Below the pieces are notes generated by a model. The model was not told the DNA's origin, did no database searches, and saw nothing but the letters and a program-made list of their open reading frames with translations. A program made the translations under genes and the position numbers. This document shows, piece by piece, positions 38,749 to 49,516 of a DNA stretch of 64,000 bases (position 1 is its first letter; each line of letters starts with the position of its first letter). Origin of the DNA: Davidsoniella eucalypti (lineage: Eukaryota > Ascomycota > Sordariomycetes > Microascales > Ceratocystidaceae); contig RMBW01000018.1 of NCBI GenBank assembly GCA_004009845.1, positions 1 to 64,000 of the forward strand. Direction: 5' to 3'.

Positions 38749-39002
38749 CTGTAAGTAACCCTCACTGACCCTTGTGCGCTGAGTAGGCCCCACTTTCAAC
38801 CTCTGATATCCCACTTTGGCAAGCATAAGCACAATTACTGACAGTGACCTTGATTAGATAGTGAATTTTTCAGTGGATGCCGCTTTGGTTTTGAGTTAGT
38901 GCAAAGACAACGGCGACGATTCGTTTCATTTTGCACCTTTTTCCTCCATTGTTTAGTTCTCGGAAGTCTTATAACAAAAAGAGTCCTCGAAAGACTTGCC
39001 TT

Positions 39003-41834
39003 ATGATGGTCGGCCATCCATCGATCCGCACGCTTTCTGAAGCCTCACTGCGAAGCTCCGTTTCTGTCCTCCGACCCCGTGGACTATCAGTCCAGGCTAC
39101 GGCATTGCTTCTACAGCAACAGCTTGTGCTAGGGCGCATTCGGAAGATCAGCCAGGCTGGTCAGCTTCAAAACCGGCCGTTTAGCTCGACAGCTGCCGTC
39201 GGGCAACCCAAGTCACGGTCCTCACGCCGTAGTCTCGATGCCGAGACCATCAAGCGCGAGGTGGCTCGCGTCGTAGAGTTTGACCGTGAGACGAATCAGC
39301 CGTCATGGGTTGTGCCGGAGAAGCCGTCGGTGCTTTCGATGATGCCGACTACCACGGCGGTGCCGACAAAGCCTCGCATTGCGAATCCGCAGGACATGAC
39401 GGTAGAGCAGGGTCGGTCCTGGCGGAATAAGGTGTCATATTATAGAGATCCATACCACTTCGCTATAGAGATTGATCGCATGATCCGGAAGGGTGAGGTG
39501 GAGGATGCGCTTGGCATGACCCGCATGGCTAGCAAGTCTATGGACACCGTCGTCCCATGGGGATACCTAATCAGATACTACCTAGAGGGCGACACTGTCC
39601 AACAGGGCATCAAGCTGTTTAATGAGGTTGGTCATCATCATATCAAACCTACAGAAACATAAGGCACACGCCAATCAAGGTCCTAACTATCTTCATAGAT
39701 GAAAAAACGCAAGCAAATGCCATCCTCCAAGACATACACCGTCATCTTTCATAGTCTCGGCAAGTCCACGCACACCTCGCGCGCCATTCGCGAAGCCGTC
39801 CGCATTTACATCGCCATGCTCAACGATAGCCGCAACCCGCCGAACACCATTCATCTCAACGCTGTACTGGATGTCTGCGCGCGTGGCCACGATCTCGACT
39901 CACTATACGCCGTAGCTGCTACAGCTGACAACTCGATGCGCCGGCCCGATTCCACGACCTTCACCATTATGTTCAACGCCATGCGCATGTATCTCGAGCA
40001 GAGCCCGACCATCATCAGTATCATGCAGGAAGACCACGACGAATACCAACGTGAGCATATAATGCCGCTCATCCAAAAGGCCAAGACGCTTTGGGAGCGT
40101 GTTACCCAAGACTGGGCCAATGGTCGCATTGAGATGACGGAGAAGCTAGTGTGTGCCTTTGGTCGTTTACTCATGATGGGCCCATGGGGTATCCAGATCC
40201 AGGTTCTAAAGCTATTAGACCAGACTATGGGCATACCAGTATTAGTGCCCAACATCGACAAGATCATGTGGCAACACTCTGGCTTCCAGAGTGTGAACGA
40301 AAAGCCACAAAACAAGTCTGGCATTGTATTGGATCAAACCGTGCATCTTCAGCAGGTGCCTTTTGACCCCGATCAACCACAGTCCACGCCAGTACCCCGG
40401 TCTTCACTTTCAGAGATCCTTGACGATGATGTCGACATTCGCGAGGACGAAGAACTAGAAGAACACGAAGAGGATGAAGAAATGGATGAAGACGACAGTG
40501 AAGTATCAATGGACGACCTTTACGATCAAATCACTGAGTCAACTACAAGCCAGGGAATAAATCCTAACGGCCCGGGTCTTTCGAAAGTCCAGCTCAAGCG
40601 CCTAGACCAAGCTCGGCGCAAGCAGGAGCGCATGGATAAGAGAGCCCTTAGCCATGAGATACGGACATATGGCGTAGCCATCTCCGATGAGGCTATTGGG
40701 GCACGAGATCGGCTGCTCAAACTAGAGGAAAAGCGTGAGAAAGAGAGCCTTGCCACGGCCAATTCCGACGCCGCAATTGCGCCAGATAACACAGCAGCAC
40801 CCGATTATCAAGTCTGCTCTACTTCTCTAGAAACCCCTACCGACCAACCGTCAGTACCGCCGTCTGCAAGTGACGAGTTCGAAGCCAAATTCGTGCTTTC
40901 TACAGTCAAGCGCGGTGCCACCCTTGCCGCGCCCGGCTGCAACACACTTTCTATGGTCCTGCGCATACTGGCCGACCAGCGCCGCTCAGCTTCGGCCAAC
41001 CGCTACTGGCAACTGCTTGTCAACAAGATGAAGATCAAGCCAGACGACGAGAACTGGCGCACACTACTCAACGTACAGAGACGCGGACACAACAGTAGCA
41101 ATATGTTGCGTACGCTCAAAGATATGCCGACGGTGCGCAACCATGATGTGGTCATGGCCATGCTGTGTTGCTTAGAAGACAAGGCCAACCAGAACGCGCT
41201 ACGCCATGCCGGCGAAATACTCGCCATAATGGACCGTGACCTGCCTCTCCCGCCACCCACCTGCATGGCTGTTTATGCCGAAATAATCGACCGCTACTAC
41301 CGCATCCACGCCGTCCGCCGCCGTTCTATGCGCAGTCTGTTCTCGCACACCAGTCCTGCTATCGGCGAAGCCATTGCTACTGCTGCCGATCATTTCCGCA
41401 AGAACCAACGCGATCTACTTGTACGTTGCGGTGTCAGCCAAGACCAGAATCCCGCCAACATCGAGTCCATCACACCGCCTTTGCGTCGCGGCATCGTCTC
41501 ATCCACTATGCTAGCCCGACGCCTTGTCAGCATCATGAACCGCATCATCGGCGAAGGTGTCCTCAAGGACGATACGCTAATCTTCCTGGAAGAGGTCAAG
41601 CGAAACGTCACGCGTCATCTCACCGAGTACCAAAATGCCGGCCTTGGCTCCGATAACAAATGGTACGAGTGGGAAGAACACGAAAGAATGGAAAACGACC
41701 GTAGTCGGAACAGACAAGAGTTCAACGATCGTCGGTCGGAAGAGAAGACGGATAAGTTCAGGAGGGAGAAGAGCAAGAGAAAATTCGTGCGCGAAACCAA
41801 GAAGAAACAGATGGAAGACTCTGACGATTACTAA
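39003..41834 (+). CDS. Mitochondrial pentatricopeptide-repeat (PPR) protein
   Basis: Exons 39003-39626 and 39699-41834 (72-nt intron with CTAAC branch) encode about 919 residues. I use the first ATG at 39003; a second follows directly at 39006. The N-terminus is Arg/Ser/Leu-rich with few acidic residues, as in mitochondrial import signals (RTLSEASLRSSVSVLR, NRPFSSTAA). Helical-hairpin repeats of PPR type follow, for example KTYTVIFHSLGKSTHTSRA and NTIHLNAVLDVCARGHDLDS. A long acidic stretch (near 40430-40510) and a helical middle separate these from later repeats (GCNTLSMVLRILADQRRSA). The last ~50 residues are highly charged and basic. PPR proteins bind organellar RNA; the likely role is mitochondrial mRNA stability or translation. 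I cannot name the orthologue with confidence. Confidence 0.8.
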
Positions 41835-42210
41835 ATGATCTTGGTAAACTCTAACAGGTGGGTGAATAAGAAGAAATAAGTAGGGGGGGGGACTCACCAC
41901 GGAGAAATGAATGAACGAAGAGGAGGGGTATGAAAGATGTCTTGAACATCTTACATCATGTACCAACACTGCCGTCATCGGCTTCGATAACGGCCACCAA
42001 ACTCTGTATCTGTATATGTACCATAGTCTAGAATCATTGTGTCGACAGTAAACGTACTGTTGATTATAAACAACTCACACACAATAAAGAAATGTAAAAC
42101 TTCTACTCAAACACACCACTAGAAAGGAAGAAGAAAAAAAAATCATAACTCGTTGATATTCACCATCCCCATTCTATATAATCTACATACCCTCTTCCCC
42201 TCCTCTTGAA
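41835..42210. other. Convergent intergenic spacer
   Basis: A 376-bp gap between the 3' ends of the PPR and RING-LON genes. It contains a G9 run at about 41884 and A/T-rich, terminator-like sequence. No gene is seen. Confidence 0.6.
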
Positions 42211-44118
42211 TCACATGACCAAACACGTCGGCACTGACCAACTTGCCCTCTCCCGTTCAAACATCCATTTGCAGCAAATCTTCAAGCGGGCACGTACCGT
42301 ACGTGTCTTGAGCATCTGATACTTGCGTTCCTCGGGCATTGGCATAGCGGCGGCAAACCACCAGCCAAAAAGATTAGCATCGCTAGGGGGCGGTCCAAAC
42401 ATGTGATAGAGACGGGGATCTAATGGCTGTCGCTCCACAAAACGCTGTGCAACCAAGAGCATTTCTGCTGTCGGCATAGCATTGAGATCTGTTAGACGGG
42501 CGGGGGGTCCTAGCGTGGATGTGGATGTGAGTAGTGGCGGTGGCATGTCGGAGAAGGGATCGGGCGATGGACTTCGGAATAGTGGTGGGATTGCGGGCGA
42601 TAAACCCGATGTTGGAGATGATGCGGCGGAGAAGAACTCGTCGATGCCACTAGGTGAGACAAGTGGACTACTAGGCGTGGCCTCTCTGATTTCAGCAGCT
42701 TCCGCAGCTTCTTCTTCGGCGACGCTTACATCGCGGATATGTTCAATGTTTCCCATGACGACACCGTCTTCCCATACATAAGTGCGGATCTTGAAACGGC
42801 CTAGGCCGGTAGTTTCGATCATGCTGCGCCCGTCGGGCATATAGTCGACCTTGGCAATGCGCAACAATGTGCCCGTCTCGGCAAACTCTTCGCCTTCTGA
42901 GCCGCCTGCCATACCATCGCCAGGCATCCAACTAGGCAACACCATGCCAAACACACGACTGCCTTCCATGCAACGACGCACCATTAGACGGTACCGCGGC
43001 TCGAAGATGTGCAGGAATAGCGGGATTCCGGGATACGATAGCGTGCACGGAAATATGGGCACGCGCTCGGCAGAGGCGGCAGCGCTAGAGCCCGTCCATC
43101 CTTCTTGTTCGGCCGAGCTGCGCCGTGACTCGACTGAAGTCGGCCAGAATGTATTGAGCACGGCAGCAATGGCGTGATTAGCCGGTTTGGTGGCTGGAGA
43201 TAGTAACGGTGCAATAGAAACACTACGTCGACATACCGGGCAATGCGGCGTATGGTCAAGTACCCGATGTAGACACACAGCGCAAAAGGTGTGGCCGCAG
43301 GGCGTTGTTACGGGGTCTAGGAAGATGGCGTAGCATACTTGGCATTCGGCCTCGGGCCGCATTAGTGCCAAGGTCGAGTCAAGCAACGCCGCGTCTTCCA
43401 AGACGCTTGATACAGGCACACTGGAGATGAGCAGTTCTGCCTTTGGCGGTAGGCCGTGCGTTTCAGCAAGCAGAAAAAGTGCCTGCAGACGAGTGCCGCG
43501 TACAGTGAAGCTGCGGGCTTTTGGTGGCGTCTGGCTTGACATCTCATTTGTTGGACTGTGTGGTGGCAAAATCATCACTGTAGATATCGGCCGGGAATCG
43601 CCTGTCCGGGAGACATGTGATGACTGTGGTTGATCTTTCTCGTGCTCGATTTCTCGGGTTTTTTCCTCCGTCTTTGCTCCCTCCTCCCCCCCGTCCTTCT
43701 CCTCGCTTTCTTGCCTCCGCTCAAAGCCATCCTCTTCTATGACTTCGGCACCCTTCAAGCCCACTCGCACAGTCTCGATCATCTTGCCCAAGACATAGTC
43801 TAGGCCGCAATCAAACACGGCATGCTCGCGCCCACACTCAGAAAAAGGACAGGCAAAGCCTTCTTCGCGCTCGGCTGTGGCCGGGTAACTCACATGAGCT
43901 CGCACGTGAGCACGTGGTAGGCAGCGACGGCAAACGGTTCGGCCGCACGGCAACGCTGCCGGCTCACAGAGCACGCGAGAGCAGACAGCACACTGTAGCA
44001 CGGCGAGGGCATCGCGCAAGGCAACATCAGACTCGGTCAAGCGAGTTAATGTCGATGCCGACACGGGGGTTTGCGGCGCCGAGTCTGAGAAACGATCGGC
44101 ATAGGTGAGCTCGGTCAT
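42211..44118 (-). CDS. RING-finger and LON-substrate-binding domain protein (LONRF-like E3 ligase)
   Basis: A single exon of about 635 residues from the ATG at 44118 (the frame is open a few codons further but without ATG). An N-terminal cysteine cluster (about residues 43-95: CAVCSRVLCEP, CGRTVCRRC, CPFSECG) is a first RING-like module. A canonical C3HC4 RING follows at about 259-297 (CQVCYAIFLDP, CGHTFCAVCL, CPVCRR). From about 356, IFPCTLSYPGIPLFLHIFEP starts the LON N-terminal (substrate-binding) domain, which runs to the C-terminus with a Ser/Pro-rich insertion. The architecture matches LONRF proteins, presumed ubiquitin ligases for protein quality control. It has no ATPase or protease domain, so it is not the Lon protease. 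Confidence 0.9.
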   Translation of the reverse strand: MTELTYADRFSDSAPQTPVSASTLTRLTESDVALRDALAVLQCAVCSRVLCEPAALPCGRTVCRRCLPRAHVRAHVSYPATAEREEGFACPFSECGREHAVFDCGLDYVLGKMIETVRVGLKGAEVIEEDGFERRQESEEKDGGEEGAKTEEKTREIEHEKDQPQSSHVSRTGDSRPISTVMILPPHSPTNEMSSQTPPKARSFTVRGTRLQALFLLAETHGLPPKAELLISSVPVSSVLEDAALLDSTLALMRPEAECQVCYAIFLDPVTTPCGHTFCAVCLHRVLDHTPHCPVCRRSVSIAPLLSPATKPANHAIAAVLNTFWPTSVESRRSSAEQEGWTGSSAAASAERVPIFPCTLSYPGIPLFLHIFEPRYRLMVRRCMEGSRVFGMVLPSWMPGDGMAGGSEGEEFAETGTLLRIAKVDYMPDGRSMIETTGLGRFKIRTYVWEDGVVMGNIEHIRDVSVAEEEAAEAAEIREATPSSPLVSPSGIDEFFSAASSPTSGLSPAIPPLFRSPSPDPFSDMPPPLLTSTSTLGPPARLTDLNAMPTAEMLLVAQRFVERQPLDPRLYHMFGPPPSDANLFGWWFAAAMPMPEERKYQMLKTRTVRARLKICCKWMFERERASWSVPTCLVM

Positions 44119-45268
44119 GGCGGAAGCAGAAGCCAAAAGCTAAAGCTGAAGATGGAGCTGTTGGGAAACCCCCGGGCGCTGGTTGTATAATGTGAGATGG
44201 ATGCTAGTTATTTCTGCTGTGTATCTCTTGAGTCGTACATATAAGTGCTTGGGAAAAAAAAGTCTAGCTTTTATGCAGAGAGAGGCGGACTTTTTTTTGT
44301 TCGTAGGCGGAAGCGGAACGTCCAGATTAACTGACTGACGGAAAAAGAAGAGATAGAGGGAGAAAAAATGGCTGAGCGACTGAAGATGTCTAATATGTTG
44401 CGATATATAATATAGAGGTTTCGTGCTGCAGAAACCCGGTACACTTGATATCTCCGATTTAGTGTCGAGCCTTCTAGTACTACAAGCGCCTGTAGAAACA
44501 GCGCAGTGGCCGCCTATATATGCCCCTGCTCAAGCTTTATCAAGTTTCTCTGCAGTGGTTTGTTAGGCTTCATTAACGCATACGGAGGCTTTTTTTCTAG
44601 TTGGATCTAGCGGTATAGAAAATAGTCAGTCAGGATGGCCGCAAATCCGGTAACCGTAATGTAGTTATGTATACACGATAAGCGGCTATCTTTGGTTTCT
44701 AAAGAGGTGGTTTGGCGACTATAAAACCCATTCTCTGGCAGAAACTCTGCGACGACTGATCTTCTACTTTACTACCTCCGCTTCCCCCTTCCAACAGAGA
44801 ATAGACAGAGCAAATGCTTGGAAAGTTATTGCTGCCTATCTTGCTTGGGGAAGCACAACCCAATCATAGCTCGTAGCGCTCCTAGATTTCCGGATCGTCC
44901 CTAGGCGTTGTCGCATCAGGAGCGTCTGAGCGCGGGATGTTTCTATGTTCTAGAGTCTAGTTAGCTTAGGGTTTATATGTAGTGTAGGCAGCTTTGCCAA
45001 GACAATCTCCGACGTGGCAGCCGGGGTCTTGAGTGCCATCAGAGCGCTAGAAAAGTACACTGCGAGACTTAGGAGAGCACTGGCTTTAGTGGGGTCTGAA
45101 AGCCGCCTGCAGCATGCATATTGAAGCTGTATATGATATGGTGTATTATACAGCGCCTGTGCGTCAGGAACTAGAAACTACGGGTACATAAACTAACACC
45201 ACGGCCGAGCTTCTTCCTGCTCAACGCAACAATGACAGGTTGTCTGTCTGCCTACAGAGTTAAAAATC
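44119..45268. other. Intergenic region
   Basis: No gene supported. The part next to 44119 is the LONRF promoter side, with pyrimidine tracts on the minus strand. The remainder has no recognisable motif or repeat. Confidence 0.55.
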
Positions 45269-45577
45269 TCAACCAAGTTTTGTCTCGTGCCCGTCGTTGC
45301 TGTCAACGCGATCTATACGGATTGTAGGCACGGGCGGCATCCTGCCTAGTGACCGCCGCTTAAAAAAGCCACGGTGGCTGCGGGCAGAATGTGAGCCATT
45401 AGGGTCTTCTAGCGCCTGGCCCGGCTTTGGACGTAGGCTTTGCGGGGCCTGCGAGATCACACCGTAAAACATGAGGACTTCGGCAACGGAGCCGATCAGG
45501 ATCGTGATCCAATTTCTGGTGGGGACAACGGCGGAAATGACTCCGTATATCAAAATGATGACTGTGATGAATACCAT
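45269..45577 (-). CDS. Small two-helix membrane protein, unknown
   Basis: An ATG-started frame of 102 residues. The first ~45 residues contain two hydrophobic segments (MVFITVIILIYGVISAVV and ITILIGSVAEVLMFYGVI) separated by PTRNW; the rest is basic and Pro/Arg-rich without known domains. A TATATAAG box lies about 126-133 bp upstream on the same strand, a spacing similar to that of the neighbouring small genes. It is divergent from the IFI-like gene at 46140. I do not recognise the family, and it could be a chance frame. Confidence 0.4.
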   Translation of the reverse strand: MVFITVIILIYGVISAVVPTRNWITILIGSVAEVLMFYGVISQAPQSLRPKPGQALEDPNGSHSARSHRGFFKRRSLGRMPPVPTIRIDRVDSNDGHETKLG

Positions 45578-46139
45578 TGTAATGATTATGGAAGCGATAT
45601 TTTTGAAGTGATAATGGAAGTAGATAATGTTGTTTGACTGAAGATAAGAGAGATGTAGAAAATTTCAAAATCAACAATGATAACAAAACAATATTCAATC
45701 TGCTTATATAATCCAGCTGGTTTTTTGCACCGAAACGTATATGGTTACACACGGCGGAATTGTCTCAATTAGGAGTCCTGCCCGTTTTGGACATCTCACG
45801 ACTTTCTTATGAATATATATTAATGCATCGCTTCTTATGCCGGTTCTCTATTACTTGAGCATATCTGCCCAACGGAGAAGATAGGCTGGAATTAGATATT
45901 TGGTTAGTTGTATGTATCGATGCCTAATCCAGACCACATTCGGCCTTTCCGCTTAACACTTTCTACGCCCAACCGTATGCCAAATCAAGTTAGGACCCAG
46001 TCGGATTAGAGCAAGACCTAAGACTGCCTTACCACATATCGACTGCTCACTGTCTTTGTACTGGGACAAGATCTCTGTTTCTTATCACTACTTGGTATCC
46101 ACTCCTCCCACCACACACCACAAACAACATCGAGACACC
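45578..46139. other. Divergent promoter region
   Basis: A 562-bp gap between the small membrane-protein gene and the first IFI-like gene. A TATA box serves the left gene (45703-45710). No TATA box sits at the expected distance for the right gene; the nearest T/A run is near 45810. Confidence 0.5.
45703..45710 (-). promoter_or_regulatory. TATA box of the small membrane-protein gene
   Basis: TATATAAG on the minus strand, about 130 bp upstream of the ATG at 45577. It supports the short gene being transcribed. Confidence 0.4.
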
Positions 46140-46850
46140 ATGAATCTAGAAAGCGCCATTGCCGCCCTAGCCGCTGCGGCCACATTAGTCACCGACTCTG
46201 CCAACCAGCACATGCCCGGCATGCTGTCCGAGGCACAGAAGCTATCGCAATCAATCATGCGCGATTCTGGGTCTGTTAGTGACATTCTGGCCGCACAAAA
46301 CGGCATCGTCGCCTCAAACATCGTCACCGAGGGAGGAATGCTACAAAACGGTGTTGTGCGGTGTCCTGAACAGATCCGCGACGGTCGCTACGAATGTACT
46401 CTGGAGACCATATATGGCAAAGTCCCGTTTGTCGCGTCATTACACGAGTGCCCAGACATACCACTGAGTGCGCTGAGTGTGGCTAGTCTTGGCGCTCTGG
46501 CTGCACCAGGAGCTGTAGCCGGATCGGTCTTGGGAGCTATGGGATTAGAAGACGGTGGCTTGATCGCTGGTAAGAGGCCTTGTTTGTCTAAATATGAGTC
46601 ATATGGCTACCATGAAGATAGAGCTCGCTAATATTGTTTCCATGTAGGAATAGTGAATGCTGCTACGAGGGGCCCTGCAGCTTTCGCTCAGAATATATTG
46701 CTTCTAGCCAAGAACACTGGCTTGGGCAGGAAGGACGTGGTTGTTGTTAACCGTATCATTCAGGCGGACGGCGCTACCCATATTGCCAAAGCGGCACCCT
46801 TGGGAAAGATTGTGTCAGTTTATCTTTGTGATCTGAAACTACCCTTCTGA
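46140..46850 (+). CDS. IFI6/IFI27-like protein 1 with an added N-terminal region
   Basis: Exons 46140-46569 and 46648-46850 (GTAAGA donor, GCTAAT branch, GTAG acceptor, phase 1) encode about 210 residues. The first ~110 residues, with four cysteines, match nothing I know. From about 112 a small-residue-rich hydrophobic region begins (SLGALAAPGAVAGSVLGAMG), then the intron falls inside the Gly codon of LIAG. The next 24 residues align without gaps to the IFI-like proteins at 47124 and 50217 (RGPAAFAQNILLLAKNTG here). It is the most divergent member: several of the small Ala/Gly residues of the family are replaced by larger ones. ISG12 proteins are membrane proteins linked to mitochondria, ER or nuclear envelope and to apoptosis in animals; the role in fungi is unknown. 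Confidence 0.65.
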
Positions 46851-47008
46851 GAGGATAGAACCAGGAGTCATTCTAGCCTTTCCCCCTGGCAACTGATCTC
46901 AACTTGTATGTAGTCACTTTATCCAAGCAGTGTAACTTCACTTTTCACACACTATGTCAACACATACAATGGCATGCTGAAATGCGAGAGGCCGGCACTC
47001 AAATTTAC

Positions 47009-47016
47009 TATATAAA
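47009..47016 (+). promoter_or_regulatory. TATA box of IFI-like gene 2
   Basis: TATATAAA, 108 bp upstream of the ATG at 47124, followed by a pyrimidine-rich leader. Confidence 0.5.
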
Positions 47017-47123
47017 TTGCGGCTAGACTATCATTTTGCTGCATTTTCTTCTTTCTTTTATTATCAGTCCATGCACTTCTCTTTTTCCACTTTCAGCCAT
47101 ATATTCACGTTACTGCCACAGAT

Positions 47124-47800
47124 ATGTCTCCATTTTCTAAAACCACTAGAAATATTGCTGGTGCCGCCCTTCTCGTGGCACCGGCAGCTATTGCTCTCCC
47201 CATTCTAGGGCTCGTCGGTTTTGGCGCAGCTGGTATAGCAGCTGGTAAGTATTGGTTGCTCGCATTCTAGCATTGCCTTACTCATTGGCTCATGATCTTA
47301 CTCGTTTCCACACAGGTTCCATCGCGGCCGGTATACAAGGGCCTGCTGTTGCGGCAGGCAGTCTGTTTGCCATTCTCCAAAGTGCCGGAGCAGGTGGTGC
47401 CGGACTGGCCGCTGTCACAGCTATAACACAGATTATCGGCGGAGCTGCTCTAGTTGTCAACAATAAAGAGTCCCTAATGGAGATGTTGAATCGCAATAGA
47501 GATAGCGATGGCGGGGATAAAGATGGAGATAAATACGGCGAGGATGATAAAGGTGGTCCGGGCGACTTACTCAGTGATGAGAAATGTACGGCACTCATCA
47601 ACGAGATAGAGGGTGAGGATGAGCTGAAAGATGTCATCAACACATTGAATTCGATAGTTGAAGCCATTAATAATGCAGAAAGCTTGAGCGAGCAGAAGCT
47701 CGACCCATACAGCCGCCTACTCACCACGGCTCGAATGCGGCTTCGCTCACTACGCGGAGACGGCATTGCAACAAAGCTCATTGATAATTCCGAGCTATAG
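47124..47800 (+). CDS. IFI6/IFI27-like (ISG12 family) protein 2
   Basis: Exons 47124-47244 and 47316-47800 (GTAAGT donor, CACAG acceptor, phase 1) encode about 201 residues. The first 90 residues are the family domain: a hydrophobic helix, then LGLVGFGAAGIAAG, with the intron inside the Gly41 codon, then SIAAGIQGP and GSLFAILQSAGAGGAG. This is the interferon-induced 6-16 signature (Gly/Ala-rich helices with xFGxxGIAAGS). Residues about 90-125 are a highly acidic Asp/Gly linker, and the C-terminal ~75 residues are a charged helical region found in neither of the other two members. No signal peptide is obvious beyond the first helix. A TATA box lies 108 bp upstream. Function is unknown in fungi; animal relatives act at mitochondrial or ER membranes. 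Confidence 0.8.
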
Positions 47801-48889
47801 CTCCCAGTATGACCTTTAGTCAGCCACAAAAAGATACACATATATACTAATATGTCAGCAATTGGACATTATGACCAATACAAAAACATTACATAACCGT
47901 GACATGAAATAATAATATTATGTAGAATAGTCACCCAGAATTACTACCAATAGTGTTGTATAAACAAAAAGATGGTAGGATACAAAGCCAACCCTCTCAA
48001 ATCCTATGATGACAGTACAGGCTCCCTTATCTTTAAACTCCATCACAACAGTGATCTATCACTACCACCGCTTTTTCACCCACGCCAATTCCTTTTTGTC
48101 TCTTTATATAATCTCAGTCATAATCCACACTGGTTATCAATCACGGATAGCAGAAGTCCGTAGCCTGATATCATCCACTGGGATGCTGGGCTAGCATTGT
48201 AGGTCTTGGGATAAATATGTTATAGCTATTTAAGATACTACACAAGTTCCATTTAGAAATGACTAATGAGAAATGAGAAACTCAATATACACAACTCGAC
48301 TAGATCACAATAGAATTCGGATACTATCATACATTTTACGAGCTGTGATATACATCTATAATACTCACATACAGCTTTACTTCTATAACCATCACTTCCT
48401 CAAGCTAAACTTGGCAGTCAAAACATTCCAAAATATGCTATCTCATCCCATGATACCTCCACATCCTCAATAGAACACATCACTCACCGTCACAGAAACA
48501 AAGGGTTCCTCACAGTCTTGCAACATCGGCAGCCTAGTCGTTTTATCTGATTCTATATTATCACCCAGCTAACCAAGTAACAGCTCAACCTATTGTTTAT
48601 GGGCCGCGAAATGATTCGTATTTATATGACCGATACCCCTTAGTCAAGTTCGATTATCCTAACTATAAACAGAACACAGATCTCTAGTTACTTTCACCAA
48701 CATATCATACTTCACTTTTGTCACTACAGCCAAGTCAGGCTATCTAATCTTCCTATCCAGACCTCGCTTTTTCCCTCGGCAAGTCTTCTCAAGCCTGCGC
48801 TAAGCTTATGCTACATTTCATATAACGGAGACACTCACTTTTGATCTTCTCGCCGAGTTTTAGGAGTAGATATACTACAAACAATCAAC
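47801..48889. other. Intergenic region
   Basis: No gene supported. The sequence is A/T-rich, with several short frames of no coding character. A TATAA-like sequence near 48818 could serve the frame that starts at 48890. Confidence 0.5.
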
Positions 48890-49516
48890 ATGAAGCCCCA
48901 GTTCCAGATCTTCTCAAAGTCGCTTCTACCTACGAATAACCTAGACCCTTCGGTGCCAGCCGGTATAGCCTCCCCGATAAAGTTTCAGAGCCTTCAGAAT
49001 CTTCAGTCGTCTACAATCGTCTTCAACTTTACGACCGACAGCGACGAAAACTTTACCTGTAGCAATTTGCCCAACTCTAACAACGGTAATATCGCGCCGC
49101 CCCGTATCTTCAAAGGTGTTGGGGCAGCTGCAACGGCGCCTGATCTACGGAATATCTTCCACTTGCCAATGTGCAGCCATGCTCGTCGGTCACCGGGTGT
49201 TAGATCGTGGTCCATGCATACTCCGATAGCCAGCCACCGAGTACTGCCAGATCCATTCGCCGGCCCGGCAAACAGCGGCACCGGCCAGCCAATCTTGAAG
49301 ACTAACGGTGGTCAGCATTACGTATTCAACCGTGACGTAACGAAGCCGTTGGGATTCTCAGCCTGGGTACGGGGCCCTACGACAGCAGCATTTAACGGCT
49401 ATAGAGTTGCAGACAGTGAGCAGGCGATGGCTTTGGGAAAACGGAAGAGGGCTATGGGTTCTGGGTGTGACACTAAACGCGCTCGGGTGGATAGAATGCT
49501 GGGTCACGATACCTGA
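48890..49516 (+). CDS. Orphan protein with nuclear-localisation-like tail
   Basis: An uninterrupted ATG frame of 208 residues. I recognise no domain. The N-terminal half is rich in Ser, Asn, Gln and Thr. The middle has FNFTTDSDENF and PPRIFKGVGAA. The last ~30 residues contain two basic clusters, GKRKR and TKRARV, about ten residues apart, which fits a bipartite nuclear localisation signal. The G+C content is higher than in the flanking intergenic DNA, which favours real coding. It lies between IFI-like genes 2 and 3, on the same strand. It could be a lineage-specific gene or, less likely, a chance frame. Confidence 0.5.
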   Translation: MKPQFQIFSKSLLPTNNLDPSVPAGIASPIKFQSLQNLQSSTIVFNFTTDSDENFTCSNLPNSNNGNIAPPRIFKGVGAAATAPDLRNIFHLPMCSHARRSPGVRSWSMHTPIASHRVLPDPFAGPANSGTGQPILKTNGGQHYVFNRDVTKPLGFSAWVRGPTTAAFNGYRVADSEQAMALGKRKRAMGSGCDTKRARVDRMLGHDT

